Numbered from the stretch's first letter, positions 9,879-19,905 are shown. The stretch is DNA of 64,000 nt from Alligator mississippiensis (GCF_030867095.1 NC_081831.1:40733319-40797318); one strand, 5' to 3'. Notes: generated by a model not told the origin, from the sequence alone. Numbers and translations: made by a program.

Positions 9879-10360
9879 GACAGCCTGAGGGACAGTGACA
9901 TCATTGCTCCTTTGCTTGCTACTGACCAATCTGGTCCGTTTGTTGAATGCCTTATTTCTGGTAAACCTGTCTCCTGTCTTGTTGACACCGGAGCGTCCCG
10001 CTCCACGCTAAAGGCTGCTGAGTTTCCTTTTCTACCTTATTCTCCTGAAACTGTAAATGCTGTCGGTATAGGCGGACAACCTATCCCACATCCCGTCTCT
10101 GAACCTGTCTCCATCTCTATTGGCCCTTTGTCTGAAAATCATGCCTTTCTTCTTAGCCCCTGTGCACCTGTCAACCTTCTTGGTAAGGATTTGCTGTGTA
10201 AACTGGGATGCGTGATTTATTGTAGCCCAGATGGTGTTTACCTTGAGGTACCGGAACATAGGGAAACCGAGCTTGTGGCTTTGCTAACCCAGGAGTACTC
10301 TGATTCCGACACTTCCTTCTTGCAAGGGAACTGTTGGCACGAGTACCTCCACAGCTGTGG
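9879..10360 (+). pseudogene. pro: pro: retroviral aspartic protease, in gag frame after UAG
   Basis: Directly after the gag UAG the same frame stays open and encodes a retropepsin. The catalytic Asp-Thr-Gly-Ala lies at 9984-9995 in the context LVDTGAS, followed by a Gly-Lys-Asp-Leu-Leu segment at about 10180. The UAG-G context and unbroken frame are what gammaretroviruses use for about 5 percent readthrough; no pseudoknot was verified. Somewhere between 10304 and about 10360 the conserved reading moves to another frame, a net loss of one base or gain of two, and the protease frame runs to a stop at 10392-10394. The catalytic core itself is not damaged. Confidence 0.9.
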
Positions 10361-11125
10361 TCCACCCATGCGAATGAAGTGGGGCACATGCTGAGTGCTG
10401 AACCAGTGCGTATCATCCTGAACCCTGCCAAGCCACTTCCTCGTGTCCCACAGTACCCCATCTCAAAGGAAGCTGAGGAAGGGATCAAGCCTGTCGTTTC
10501 CTCACTCCTTGAGCAGGGGATTATTGTCCCAATACGCTCCCCTTGCAACACACCTATCCTACCTGTCAAAAAACCTGGTAAAGATACGTATCGCTTTGTG
10601 CAAGATCTTCGAGCTGTAAATGCCGCTGTGTTACCTGCTTTCCCCGTGGTCCCTAACCCTGCCACTATTCTTTCCTGTATCCCTTCAGATTCTACATATT
10701 TCACAGTAGTGGATCTTTGTTCTGCTTTTTTCTCTATCCCCGTTCATAAGGATAGCCAGTATCTGTTTGCATTTACTTATCAGGGATTTCAATATACCTG
10801 GACAAGACTCCCTCAGGGATATACAGAGTCCCCAACCCTGTTTTCCCAGATCCTAAAAAAAGATTTGGATCCTATCACGTTCAAAGGGGGGTCCACCCTT
10901 GTTCAGTACGTTGATGATCTATTGTTAGCCTCACCCACTTTAGAGGCCTGTGAGCAAGATACTTTGACACTCCTCACAGCTTTAGCTCAGAAAGGCCACA
11001 AGGCCTCAAAATCTAAATTGCAGGTCTGCAAGTCTAAGGTACATTATTTAGGGCATGATATCTCAGCAGGAGAACGACACCTTTCCCCTGAGTTGAAGTT
11101 ATCCTCAACATTCCCAAACCTATGA
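10304..11125 (+). pseudogene. pol: pol: reverse transcriptase fingers, palm and thumb
   Basis: The frame opens after a UGA at 10301-10303 and encodes RT. Visible are PVKKPG and VQDLRAVN in the fingers (about 10565-10620), VVDLCSAFF carrying the first catalytic Asp (about 10705), LPQG (about 10810) and YVDD at 10907-10918 with the two catalytic Asp residues. YVDD rather than YMDD is the gammaretroviral form. The conserved frame ends near 11097, where a net one-base loss moves it to the next frame; the old frame stops at 11123-11125. RT copies viral RNA into DNA in the cytoplasm. Confidence 0.93.
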
Positions 11126-11997
11126 CTAGAAAACAGATGAGGGGATTCTTAGGTGCAACGGGTTATTGTAGACAGTGGATCCTGGGTTATGCTGCTTTCG
11201 CAAAACCCTTGCAAGCATTCACTCATGATACCACCCCGGAACCCCTCCCTTGGACTCCTGAAGCTGAACAAGCATTTGTGGCCCTTAAGCAAGCCCTCAC
11301 TCTTGCTCCTGCTCTTGGACTTCCTAATTATAAGAAACCCTTTACCTTGTTTTGTCATGAACGGGAAGGATTCGCTTTAGGAGTACTCACTCAGCTGCAT
11401 GGTGAAAAACATCGCCCAATTGCATATTACAGCTCTGCCCTTGATCCCGTAGCTGCGGGACTTCCTCCTTGCCTCCGTTCAGTTGCAGCTGCTGCCTTGT
11501 TGGTTGAAAAGGCAGATTCTCTAGTTTTGGGACACTCTTTAACCGTTGCAGTTCCACATGCTGTGATGGCCCTTCTGCTCAAGGGCAAAACTCAGCACAT
11601 TTCCAATTCCCGTCTTACTAAATATGAGAAACTTCTACTGTCAGCTGCAAATGTAACCTTAAATCGCTGTTCAATTCTGAATCCTGAGTCACTTCTGCCT
11701 ATTGCCTCTGATGGTGAGCCTCATGATTGCCTGTCTATCACAACTCAATTGTTAACCCCCCGAACTGACCTCAAGGACATTCCTATCCCAAACTCTGACC
11801 TTGTTTTGTTTGTTGATGGTTCCTGTCTTAGAAATGATGCAGGCAAATTAGTTGCGGGATATGCAGTATGCACTCAGTATGCTGTTTTGGAAGCCTATTC
11901 TTTACCCCAAGCTCGTTCTGCTCAAGTTGCTGAACTCATTGCTTTAACACGTGCTTGCATTCTTGCAAAAAAATCAGACCACAACCATTTATACTGA
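11098..11997 (+). pseudogene. pol: pol: RT connection and RNase H N-terminal half
   Basis: The frame starting around 11098 continues RT with the IPKPMTRKQ and FLGATGYCRQWI segments and the connection domain, then enters RNase H with the catalytic Asp in FVDGSC (11815-11817) and a Glu in AQVAEL (about 11930). At the A7 run near 11968-11974 the conserved reading shifts by one base. The old frame ends at 11995-11997, while the TDSKYAF segment with the next RNase H Asp is in the new frame. Confidence 0.92.
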
Positions 11998-13633
11998 CTC
12001 TAAGTATGCTTTTGGTGTTGTTCATGATTTTGGACAAATCTGGAAACAAAGAGGGTTCCTCACTTCATCAGGGACCCAAATCAGTCATGGTTGTTATGTA
12101 AAAGCGCTCTTAGAAGCTGTTCAATTGCCTCTTGCTATTGCTATTGTTAAATGTAAAGCTCATGAGAAACCCTTTGATGATGTCACACGAGGAAATGATC
12201 TGGCAGACCGTTCTGCCAGAAATGCAGCCCTTTCTGGCCCACAGGCTCCTAACTCTGTTTTTGTTTGTTTTTCAGCAGACCAGTCTCCTTTGGCTAGCCT
12301 TTCAAGTCTGGCCCTTCTTCAAAATCAGGCCCCAAAAAAGGAAATAAATGACTGGCTGCTTGCAGGATGTTCACTGCACCCCGACTCTCTCTGGCGCTCC
12401 CCGGACGGCCGCCTGGTGGCGCCTAGAGAGCTTTTGCCACATCTTGCTCGTTTAACCCACTCTGTGGCCCATACGAGCAAAGGAGGAATGATTGCTACAG
12501 TACAAAGAAATTGGTTTGCCCCAAATTTTCCTTCCATGGCACAACAGTACTGTAGCTCCTGTCCCATCTGCTTAGCTCACAACATTGGGCAACGGGTAAA
12601 AACGACACCCGCAGCCCATCCCCCTCCATGGGGACCGTTTGTAAATCTGCAAATTGATTTTGTGCAGCTACCTAAGTGCTGTTCTTATGAATACATTCTT
12701 GTTATTATTGATGTGTTCTCTGGATGGGTGGAAGCCTACCCATGCGTACGTGCTGATTCCATCACTGTAGCAAAGAAATTGCTCAAAGAATTCATCCCTA
12801 GATTTGGATTGCCCCTCACAATAGATAGTGACCATGGCACCCATTTCACAGGACAGATAGTAAAAAACATCTGCCAAGCACTCAACATACAGCAACACCT
12901 ACACTGTAGTTATCATCCACAGTCAAGTGGTGCCGTAGAACGTAAAAACTCTGATTTAAAAACGCGCATTTCGAAGATTTGTGCTGAAACAGGCCTCAAA
13001 TGGCCTGATGCACTGCCCATTGCTCTTATGCACATTAGAAACACTGTTAACAGAAAACATGGCCTAACCCCTTATGAAATACTCATGGCACGACCCATGA
13101 GGATGCCAGCTACACCACCTGTTGCCCCTCACCAAACAGACCTACAATTAACTGATGAAACTGTACTAAATTATTGCAAGGCATTAATGAAGTATGCCAG
13201 GTCTGTTCATTCACAGGTCCAAGAAGCCTTACCTCAACCACCGGATGTTCCCTGTCACAACCTCGAACCAGGGGATTGGATCTACGTAAAGGTCTATCAA
13301 CGAAAAAACGCACTTCAACCCAGATGGAAAGGACCTTTCCAGGTACTTCTAACCACTAATTCTGCTGTTCGTTGCCAAGGTCACCAAACATGGACTCACG
13401 CCTCGCACTGCAAGAAGGTATCACCTCCATTGGACCCCGAAGCAGCTGTATTCCAACCAAGGTTGGGATCTTTCCCTGAGGCCAAGGACAAAGACCCTCA
13501 GGACCTCACTCAGGCAAGTGAGGAGCATCAGGGTGCAAGTGCTAGTAACCTCTCCCCTGCACCCAACACCTCAGCCCAGCCGGATTCATCAGTTGAAGAA
13601 CGAAGATATCATCTTCGGCCTCGAAGAAAGTGA
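11965..13633 (+). pseudogene. pol: pol: RNase H C-terminal half and integrase
   Basis: This long open frame completes RNase H and encodes integrase. The zinc-binding HHCC module spans about 12437-12575. The catalytic core has Asp at 12656 (QIDF), Asp at 12830 (SDHG) and Glu at 12938 (AVER), giving the standard D,D(35)E spacing. The C-terminus has a WKGPF-containing GPY/F module (about 13325-13345), found in gammaretroviral and gypsy-type integrases. All three catalytic residues are present and the frame is clean to UGA 13631-13633. The domain inserts proviral DNA; the GAGA duplication fits its 4-bp staggered cut. Confidence 0.94.
13541..13574 (+). promoter_or_regulatory. Candidate 3' splice site upstream of the small ORF
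   Basis: A TAGTAAC branch-point-like word (13543-13549) is followed by a C/T-rich tract and CAG ending at 13574, about 25 nt away. Use of this site would put the 62-codon ORF first on the spliced mRNA. Confidence 0.35.
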
Positions 13634-13822
13634 ATGCTCCCATTCGGAAGATCACCACCTCGATCAAGACCAAGAGCTGACATTATCAGTCCTTTAGGTA
13701 ACTTGAGCCCAGAGGACGAAGAAAGACTTTGGCTGCCATCCTGGGTTTGGCTGGTAGTGTTCTTTTTCTTACTGGTGCTGGTTATGTTTGTTGTTAAGAT
13801 TCTTTGTCCCTCCTGTATCTAA
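13634..13822 (+). CDS. Small single-pass membrane ORF between pol and env
   Basis: The ATG follows the pol UGA with no gap (TGA-ATG). The ORF of 62 codons ends in UAA at 13820-13822, two bases before the env ATG. The N-terminal half is basic then acidic (residues 1-30). Residues about 35-57 form a strongly hydrophobic helix rich in Phe, Leu and Val, followed by Lys and two Cys. This is the layout of a small type III or tail-anchored membrane protein. No known accessory protein was recognised. The U-rich helix codons (about 13758-13796) also look like the pyrimidine tract of a splice acceptor with AG at 13797-13798, so the ORF may be incidental. Confidence that it is a real gene is low to moderate. 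Confidence 0.35.
   Translation: MLPFGRSPPRSRPRADIISPLGNLSPEDEERLWLPSWVWLVVFFFLLVLVMFVVKILCPSCI
13757..13798 (+). promoter_or_regulatory. Candidate env splice acceptor
   Basis: A T-rich tract ends in TTAAG at 13798, 26 nt upstream of the env ATG. Joined to the leader donor near 7622 it would give an env mRNA without the small ORF. Confidence 0.4.
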
Positions 13823-13824
13823 AA

Positions 13825-15309
13825 ATGGCACTGATATCCTTATATATCACACTTGGGTATCTCAGTATCACCCAAGGGGGGTGGGAGAAAAATTTGTATT
13901 TGCAGATCTCCCATGCGGTGGCTCAAGCTAGAAATAAAAGTGACTGCTGGATATGCTCTCACAGCCCAGCACACCTACACCAAGGAATCCCAATGATCGG
14001 AGTACCAATATCCCTCCAGCAATGGGGAACAATAAACGGCGGCTTCGTTAGACACTACTCGTTAGCTGCCCATCGGTCCGCTCCTAAAGAATGGAGGGCC
14101 GCCCCTGCTAACTGGATAATCTCCCCAAGAGTAGAGGCGCCTTTCTGTTACAGATCCAACAACACCGGAGCTTATAATAAAGCCACACCTGTAGGACACT
14201 ACCCTCATTGCCTAACTACTCTAGATTATAGCCCTAGTAGCACCAGTGGAATGCTGTTGGGTAACGTACCCTCTCTCAATTGTACAGGATTCATGGTCTA
14301 CAACTTTTCTAAGGAACCTCATGTTGCTCTCATTGCAAACAGATCAGAATTTTACATTCACTCCAATTTTACTTCTTGTAATATATCTCGGTCCAGCAGG
14401 ATAGCAGCTGAACGTGGACCGTCCTATACGATGCATATCAATCGAAAGTGCCGGATAGGGCACAACAACTGTCGAGATTTGAGTACCCTTTCTGCCCCAG
14501 GCCTTTACTGGCTCTGCGGAAACAGGGCTCATAAAATCTTGCCCTGGAATTGGGTGGGGGCATGCACTCTTGGACGTGTTATCCCTGGTTTCGAAATGCA
14601 TAGTGCAATATATCTGGAACAAGTAAAAAATTTCAACCATCACATGAAAAGGGCGGTTAACCCCTTAGCTACCAGAAACACAGGGTTCCATCGATTTGTG
14701 AGAACCTTCCTACCGTGGCTTGGAGTAAGAGAATTGGAACTAGCCATAATTAACATTTCAGCCACAATGGAAGCTATGGGAAATGCCACTGCGGATGCAA
14801 TTCAGGCTCTGCAAAAAGAGATCTCCCAGATCTCACAAGTAACTATACAACACCGCATAGCCCTAGATTACCTATTGGTATCCCAGGGAGGAGTATGTGC
14901 CTTAGTAAACTCCACCTGTTGTGTCTATGTCAATCAGGACATACGAATCGAAACTGACATTCACAAAATCCGAAATCAGTTAAGGGTCCTACATCAAGTG
15001 GCCTCAGAAAATACTGACTGGGGTCTAGAAGAAATGTGGTCTTGGCTAACCTCCTGGCTCCCAGATTTCGGGGCCCTTGGCAAGAAAATCCTGTATGGAA
15101 TATTGTTTGTCTTGATAGTTCTGATAATGTTCTATGTCTTAATGCAACTGATCCTCTGCTGCGTGAAAGCCAGCAGGGGAAGCTTTAGCAAGGCAAGAAA
15201 ACCCACAGCAGAGTCTAGAATAATGGTGTTACAAAAATGTGAGCAGATTGAAAGAAAACATGAAAGGCTGCATGATGAAATAGAGGGGCTCATGAGAATG
15301 GAAATTTAA
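13825..15309 (+). CDS. env: env: intact retroviral envelope glycoprotein ORF
   Basis: The ATG at 13825 opens 494 codons without interruption. Residues 1-19 form a signal peptide. SU carries CWIC at residues 41-44, the gammaretroviral isomerase-like motif that pairs with TM. A Lys-Arg site at 275-276 is the likely furin cleavage point. TM has a heptad-rich region leading into the immunosuppressive-domain position and then CX6CC at Cys358, Cys365 and Cys366. A membrane anchor spans about 422-447, followed by a charged tail of about 47 residues. Roughly ten N-glycosylation sequons are visible. The sequence after the cleavage site is less hydrophobic than usual for a fusion peptide. An upstream in-frame extension to 13804 lacks an ATG, so 13825 is chosen. 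Fusogenic activity is not shown. Confidence 0.94.
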   Translation: MALISLYITLGYLSITQGGWEKNLYLQISHAVAQARNKSDCWICSHSPAHLHQGIPMIGVPISLQQWGTINGGFVRHYSLAAHRSAPKEWRAAPANWIISPRVEAPFCYRSNNTGAYNKATPVGHYPHCLTTLDYSPSSTSGMLLGNVPSLNCTGFMVYNFSKEPHVALIANRSEFYIHSNFTSCNISRSSRIAAERGPSYTMHINRKCRIGHNNCRDLSTLSAPGLYWLCGNRAHKILPWNWVGACTLGRVIPGFEMHSAIYLEQVKNFNHHMKRAVNPLATRNTGFHRFVRTFLPWLGVRELELAIINISATMEAMGNATADAIQALQKEISQISQVTIQHRIALDYLLVSQGGVCALVNSTCCVYVNQDIRIETDIHKIRNQLRVLHQVASENTDWGLEEMWSWLTSWLPDFGALGKKILYGILFVLIVLIMFYVLMQLILCCVKASRGSFSKARKPTAESRIMVLQKCEQIERKHERLHDEIEGLMRMEI

Positions 15310-15334
15310 GGCTAAAGTGAGACTAAATAGTCTC

Positions 15335-15346
15335 AAAGGGGGGGGC
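15335..15346 (+). other. Polypurine tract
   Basis: AAAGGGGGGGGC abuts the TG start of the 3' LTR, the primer site for plus-strand DNA synthesis. Confidence 0.85.
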
Positions 15347-15851
15347 TGTGGAATCAGAAAAAATATATGCCTTAAACTTTCATTATTTTAGTTATAAGAT
15401 GACATAACCGCTTTGTGTAGAATTGCTGGCTCGGTACAGTAGAACAGATAAGGGCAAGTGTTTGTTCTTTGTAACTCTTCTGCAAATGCTTCGCTCACCG
15501 TGGCCTTGAAGGTAGAAAAAAAAAAGTATGTACAAAGTAGATTTCCAGGTGCAAGAAGGAGGTTTGTGAACTAACCTTACCTCCCCCATAATTCCCATCC
15601 TGATAACAGCAAAGAAATAATGAAGTAATATTATAGCCGCTTTTCATGCTAATTTCACTATATGATCACGTGAGTTGTAAGCGACTGTTAAAAAGTATAT
15701 AAGCCTCCTGATTTTGCTCTTGGGGGGGGACCCCTTCCAAGTGCTTGGGAAATCCATGTCACTTTGGAACTCCCCCTACAGCTGTAGTTTCTTTTGAATA
15801 AAAGCTTCTGCTGACCTGACCCAAAAGTACTCTGTGTGTGTTTCCACGACA
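15347..15851 (+). repeat. 3' LTR
   Basis: This 505-bp copy has the same ends, TATATAA at 15696-15702, TCACGTGA at 15666-15673 and AATAAA at 15797-15802. Differences from the 5' LTR are C at 15381, T at 15577 and ten rather than eleven A at 15516-15525. Confidence 0.97.
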
Positions 15852-15855
15852 GAGA
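15852..15855. repeat. Proviral target site duplication, right copy
   Basis: GAGA follows the CA end of the 3' LTR and matches 7018-7021. Five bases AGAGA could be claimed if the last A of the LTR is counted as target. Confidence 0.85.
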
Positions 15856-18537
15856 TATCCGGGCAGGAGGTGTTTCATTTTGTGACAGGTATGTTAATAG
15901 AAAGAAGAATATATGTTCTTGCTTATCCCACAGCAGCCTATTACATTCTGTTTATAAACTCCATAGAGTGATGTTTTGTTAGTTATAACCTGTAATGTGA
16001 ATTATTGAACCATGGACTATTAGTAGAATAACTGAATGCTCATTTTCCTGAGGCTGTGCTTTCAAGGTCTAACCATAGCATTAATTTGCTTGTGCTATGA
16101 TCTCTGCTGCACCGAATATGGGACAAGTCAATTTTGAGTTTCAGTGAACTAAATTCTAGTCGTTGATGGGCTGCATGCAATTGTATGTGCATGTGAGTGA
16201 ATATGTGCATGTGCAGAGGGGGAAGAACTGCATTTGAATAAGAACAGGTTCTTTTGGGAGCTTGTGTGTAAGTGTGTTCATATGCTTATTATTAATAAGA
16301 TATAGCATGGTAGCTCCCAAAGATCCAATCCCAGTCTTTTTTACTACAGGCTGTACAACACATGTAAAGGAATAAACCTACAAAATTACTGACCAAGCAC
16401 TGATATTCAAAATGTACACTGATAATTCACTTCTCTTCAATTTTGTGTTGCCTACTTCCAAAAGCAACCAACCCATCTCAGTGTGGATGATGCTGAGTGG
16501 AAGAGGCACTGTTGGAATGCTGTGGCTATACTAGCTGCTAGCATGGTCCCAGAGGCTGATACTGTTGGTATAAATTTGAGGAGTTCTGAGAAAGATGGAT
16601 ACAGATAAACAATTTCCAGGATCATAGACCCATAAAAATAGTGAAATACCCCACCTTTATCCCACACTTCGAATGGGTTGTACCCTATGTATTGCTCAGA
16701 AAGTTCAGTGAATCAAGTCATTTAAACCCTGGAGAAAGACTAGGATTCTAGAGCTGTTGCTTTCTTTCATTATATCATGTCTTAATTTTCTTTCATTATA
16801 TCGTATCATTAACTTAGATGCTGATTCTGCAAATGATTTCTATTAAGCAGGCTACTTACTGCCCTGAGGAGGCCCATTGCCTTTAATAAGACTACGCAGT
16901 GTAGTAAGCTGTACATCAAGAAGTGAGATTTTTTTTCCTGAGATCAAGTCCATAAAATATGCAAACAAGGAAAACATGATCACTTGTATTGGAAGCACTG
17001 AGATTTCTCAAATAGATAACATAAATATATTAATATTTTTTTTCCTGGTCATCAAACTGGGAGAGTATTTTATTCAAAATTCAAAATTTGCCATACGAAG
17101 AAATATAGACAGTTATTGCCAACACTAACTGCAAGCTTTTTAGGACAGGCATTTTGTCACCTTTTTAGTGCAAAGGGCTATTCTAGTAAGAGGGAAACAT
17201 TGACATGGATTGTGTCTTTACATTGATCACTAGGATGGACAAAGTCATTTTTTGGAATACAGATGTGGATTATGCCAATTAGGAGAATTGAAAGTAGGTG
17301 AAATTAATTATGATTTTAGTGGAAAGTTTAAAATTTTTCATTAAAAATCCCAAACTTTGGGTAATAAAAACAAAACAAAAAAATGCCCCCAAATTTAGCT
17401 TTTTAGTTAAAAAGTTTAATTTTTTATATTCTGGTAAAAAATGAAATTTTGAGGAAAACCAGGTTTTTTTTCCATGGAATTTGTCTTTAGTCAAAACCAG
17501 AGTCTTCCATCTAAAAGATTTTGATTCAATATCAAAAAAAGCTTTGAATCAGTAGTCTTGGTTTGTGGTGGGGAGGACTTCCCAGCCCTCCTTGTATTTT
17601 AAAAGATTCTAGCCAGCTTCATCAGACTGTTGAATTCATGAAAACAAAAATTACTCAAACTCAATCGAGAATCTGAAGAGTGAGAACAAAAACCACAAAA
17701 AGGGCTGGTGAGACAACATGTTGTGACATTTTTCATGAAAATATATATAATGAAGGGAATTGGTTCACCTCTATCATACCCAGTAATGTATATATACATT
17801 TAATGTGGGGGAGAAATTGCCTGCTCTATTGGGGATTGAGGATTGTTTCCCAAACTCTGCTGTAAAATGCAAAGATCAGCTCCACTTGCTGGAGCCAGCA
17901 AACCTCTGTAATATTTAACCCAGCAGTTTTTACACTGAAAAAGTAAGTACATTCTTTATATCTCATTTTTGTGCTGGGTGCCATATCTCACCAAGACTGT
18001 GACAGAGAGGTGATGCATTCCCCATTAACACCTTCACAGGCTGCTTAGCACAAGTCTGAAGCTCTCCGAGGAAAAAAAGTCAACAAAACCAGTGGCAGGG
18101 CTTAGAGCCTCTGGGCTTTGCTTATTACTATTTATAATTAAACATTTTTCCTCACAGATTAGTGTTTTCCATGACCTCTTTTCAGCCTGGCAGGTAATAA
18201 AATGGAACAGGGAGTTGAGGAGTCAATCTACCAATTTCTTTTCAGGGTAGACAGAGGTACTAAGAAACTAGAGGGAATTTTTTTTTTTTTCTGACTGGAA
18301 AATGCAGAGGCAGCCATGACAAGGAAACATAAGGAAAAAGTCCTTTCCAGCCACCCATGTTTCATTTTGGTGGAGTCCAAGGGTTCAGCATTGATGTCCA
18401 AAGGAAAGGAGATGTAAGAGGAGGAAAAATGTAAACAGAGTGGAAGAGACTGGCTGCAGCATGCATGGTTGCAAAAACAGAAAGAAGGAAGAAAGGCTAG
18501 AAAATCAGTTGGCTAGACTAACGTCTTGGAGACACTA
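15856..18537. other. Unassigned intergenic sequence
   Basis: AT-rich sequence with short A/T runs. No exon, RNA gene or recognisable repeat was seen in 2.7 kb. Confidence 0.45.
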
Positions 18538-18637
18538 GCCCCCGGGCAGTCATGCTGGCCCCATTGGGTCCCAAATGATTTGTGCCAGTCTCATTGAGCC
18601 ACAGGTGGTCAGGAAGGAATTTTACCCCATGGTCAGA

Positions 18638-19381
18638 TAGGGGTGTGCAAAGTGGGCCCTATTCAATTCGGATTCAGATTCAGCCCAAATCAGGGACAGT
18701 GCTTCAATTAGTTGATTTGGATCACTGTCCCTGATTCGATTCAGCTGAATCCAAATCTGAAGATTTGATGCTGATTCAGAGAATTAGTGATTCAGACATA
18801 GACATGGCTTTAAATGTTTTTTCTACATACCTTGAAGTACCAGTGTGGCTTGTGAACGCTGCGATGCTGGGGCGCATGGAGTGTCCCATAGAAGCGCGGG
18901 GGGGGCCCTCCACATGCTGGGTGGCAAACCTAGAAGGGATTGGAAGTACTTCCAGTCCACTTCCGGGTCCACCAGAGAGCACACAAGGCCCTCCCACCCC
19001 TGCATCCCCTGGCTCAGTGTTCAGCCAAGGGGGACCCTGGGTAACCCCCCCAGACCCAGGAGGCACCAGTCATTGAGCCAAGGTCTGGGTCTGCTGCTGA
19101 GCATGCTGGGGAGCTCCCCACGCTTCTGTGGGACACTCCATGTGCCCCAGCATCGCAGTGTTCACGAGCTACCTGCTACCTAGAGGTATGTCGAAAAAAC
19201 ATTTAAAGCTGTGTCTATGTCTGAATCTCTGAATCTTTCCGAATCTCCAAGTTGATTCAGAGGGTTCTGATTAGATTCAGAGAGATTAAAGGGTCCTCTG
19301 ATTCAATTCGGAGATTCAGCCACCGAATTGGGCTGAATCTCTGCCGAATTGAATCAGAGACTGAAGTTTCACACAGTCCAA
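18638..19381 (+). mobile_element. hAT-like MITE, copy 1
   Basis: The element starts TAGGGGTGTGCAAAG and has long inverted arms (over 200 bp) with alternating GATTCAG/GAATC words. The flanks TGGTCAGA (18630-18637) and TAGTCAGA (19382-19389) are an 8-bp target duplication with one mismatch, the hAT signature. Related copies lie at 42871-43616 and 59683-60505. The right end is worn. It has no coding capacity. Confidence 0.8.
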
Positions 19382-19565
19382 TAGTCAGATTGGTACAGAC
19401 TACAGGGGTTATGTTCTTCCTCTGTAGTAGGGGGCATGGCCCTCTGCCTGGGATCTGCCCAGGGTTGTCGCGTTGACCTGACCGGGCCCAGCGTGATCAC
19501 ATCAGTATGACTGGCCCATAGGTGGTCAGGAAGGAATGTTACCCCATAGTCACACTGGTATGGAC

Positions 19566-19584
19566 TGTGTGTGTGTGTGTATGT

Positions 19585-19615
<31 letters not shown>

Positions 19616-19616
19616 G
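19566..19616. repeat. GT microsatellite followed by an 18-G run
   Basis: (GT)n from about 19566 to 19599 with one AT variant, then 18 consecutive G to 19616. Confidence 0.95.
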
Positions 19617-19905
19617 TTGGGGGTCTTCCTCTATAGAAGGGAGAGTGGCCCTCCACCCAGGCTCTTTTGAGCACATATTGACAATATTTCATAGAAGCAG
19701 GATATTGGCTGCTATGGTTCCCCTCTTTACTGTGGCAGGCTAGGGTGTTAGGTCTGTGTTGTGTCAGGGCTGACAGTAGTCTTATGTAGAATTTAGGTTA
19801 TAGTGTGTATGGGATGGTTTGGATAGGGATGATCCTGTCTCAGGCAGAGGACTGGACTAGATGGCCCCTGGAGGTCCCTTCTAGCCCTACTTCTCTATGA
19901 TTCAT

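Larger units (their letters stand above)
7018..15855 (+). mobile_element. Nearly complete class I (gammaretrovirus-like) endogenous retrovirus
   Basis: The element has two near-identical LTRs, a tRNA-His primer binding site, gag, pro-pol, env and a polypurine tract, all on the plus strand. A 4-bp duplication GAGA (7018-7021 and 15852-15855) flanks TG...CA LTR ends, so this is a real integration. Class I assignment rests on a single zinc knuckle in Gag, gag and pro in one frame separated by UAG, the integrase GPF module, a CWIC motif in SU and a CX6CC motif in TM. Gag has one in-frame stop and pol three frame breaks; env is open throughout. Confidence 0.97.
18538..19905 (+). mobile_element. 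CR1-type 3' UTR/tail sequence, partly duplicated in tandem
   Basis: The segment GGTGGTCAGGAAGGAAT recurs at about 18606 and 19512, each followed by similar GTA(C/T)(A/G)GACT and TTCCTCTRTAG words. The right copy ends at 19850-19902 with the typical CR1 tail (GGACTAGATGGCC...GGTCCCTTCTAGCCCTA...TCTATGATTC). A hAT MITE (18638-19381) interrupts the left copy and a GT/G microsatellite interrupts the right copy. Confidence 0.6.

Noticed and set aside
10171..10704. Minus-strand ORF of 177 codons inside pol, considered as an antisense retroviral gene
   Set aside because: It lies exactly opposite the pro-RT coding region, has no membrane or zipper features and is most simply a shadow of pol codon use.
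13804..13824. Upstream start for env at 13804
   Set aside because: It is a TTG, not an ATG; the ATG at 13825 directly begins a good signal peptide.
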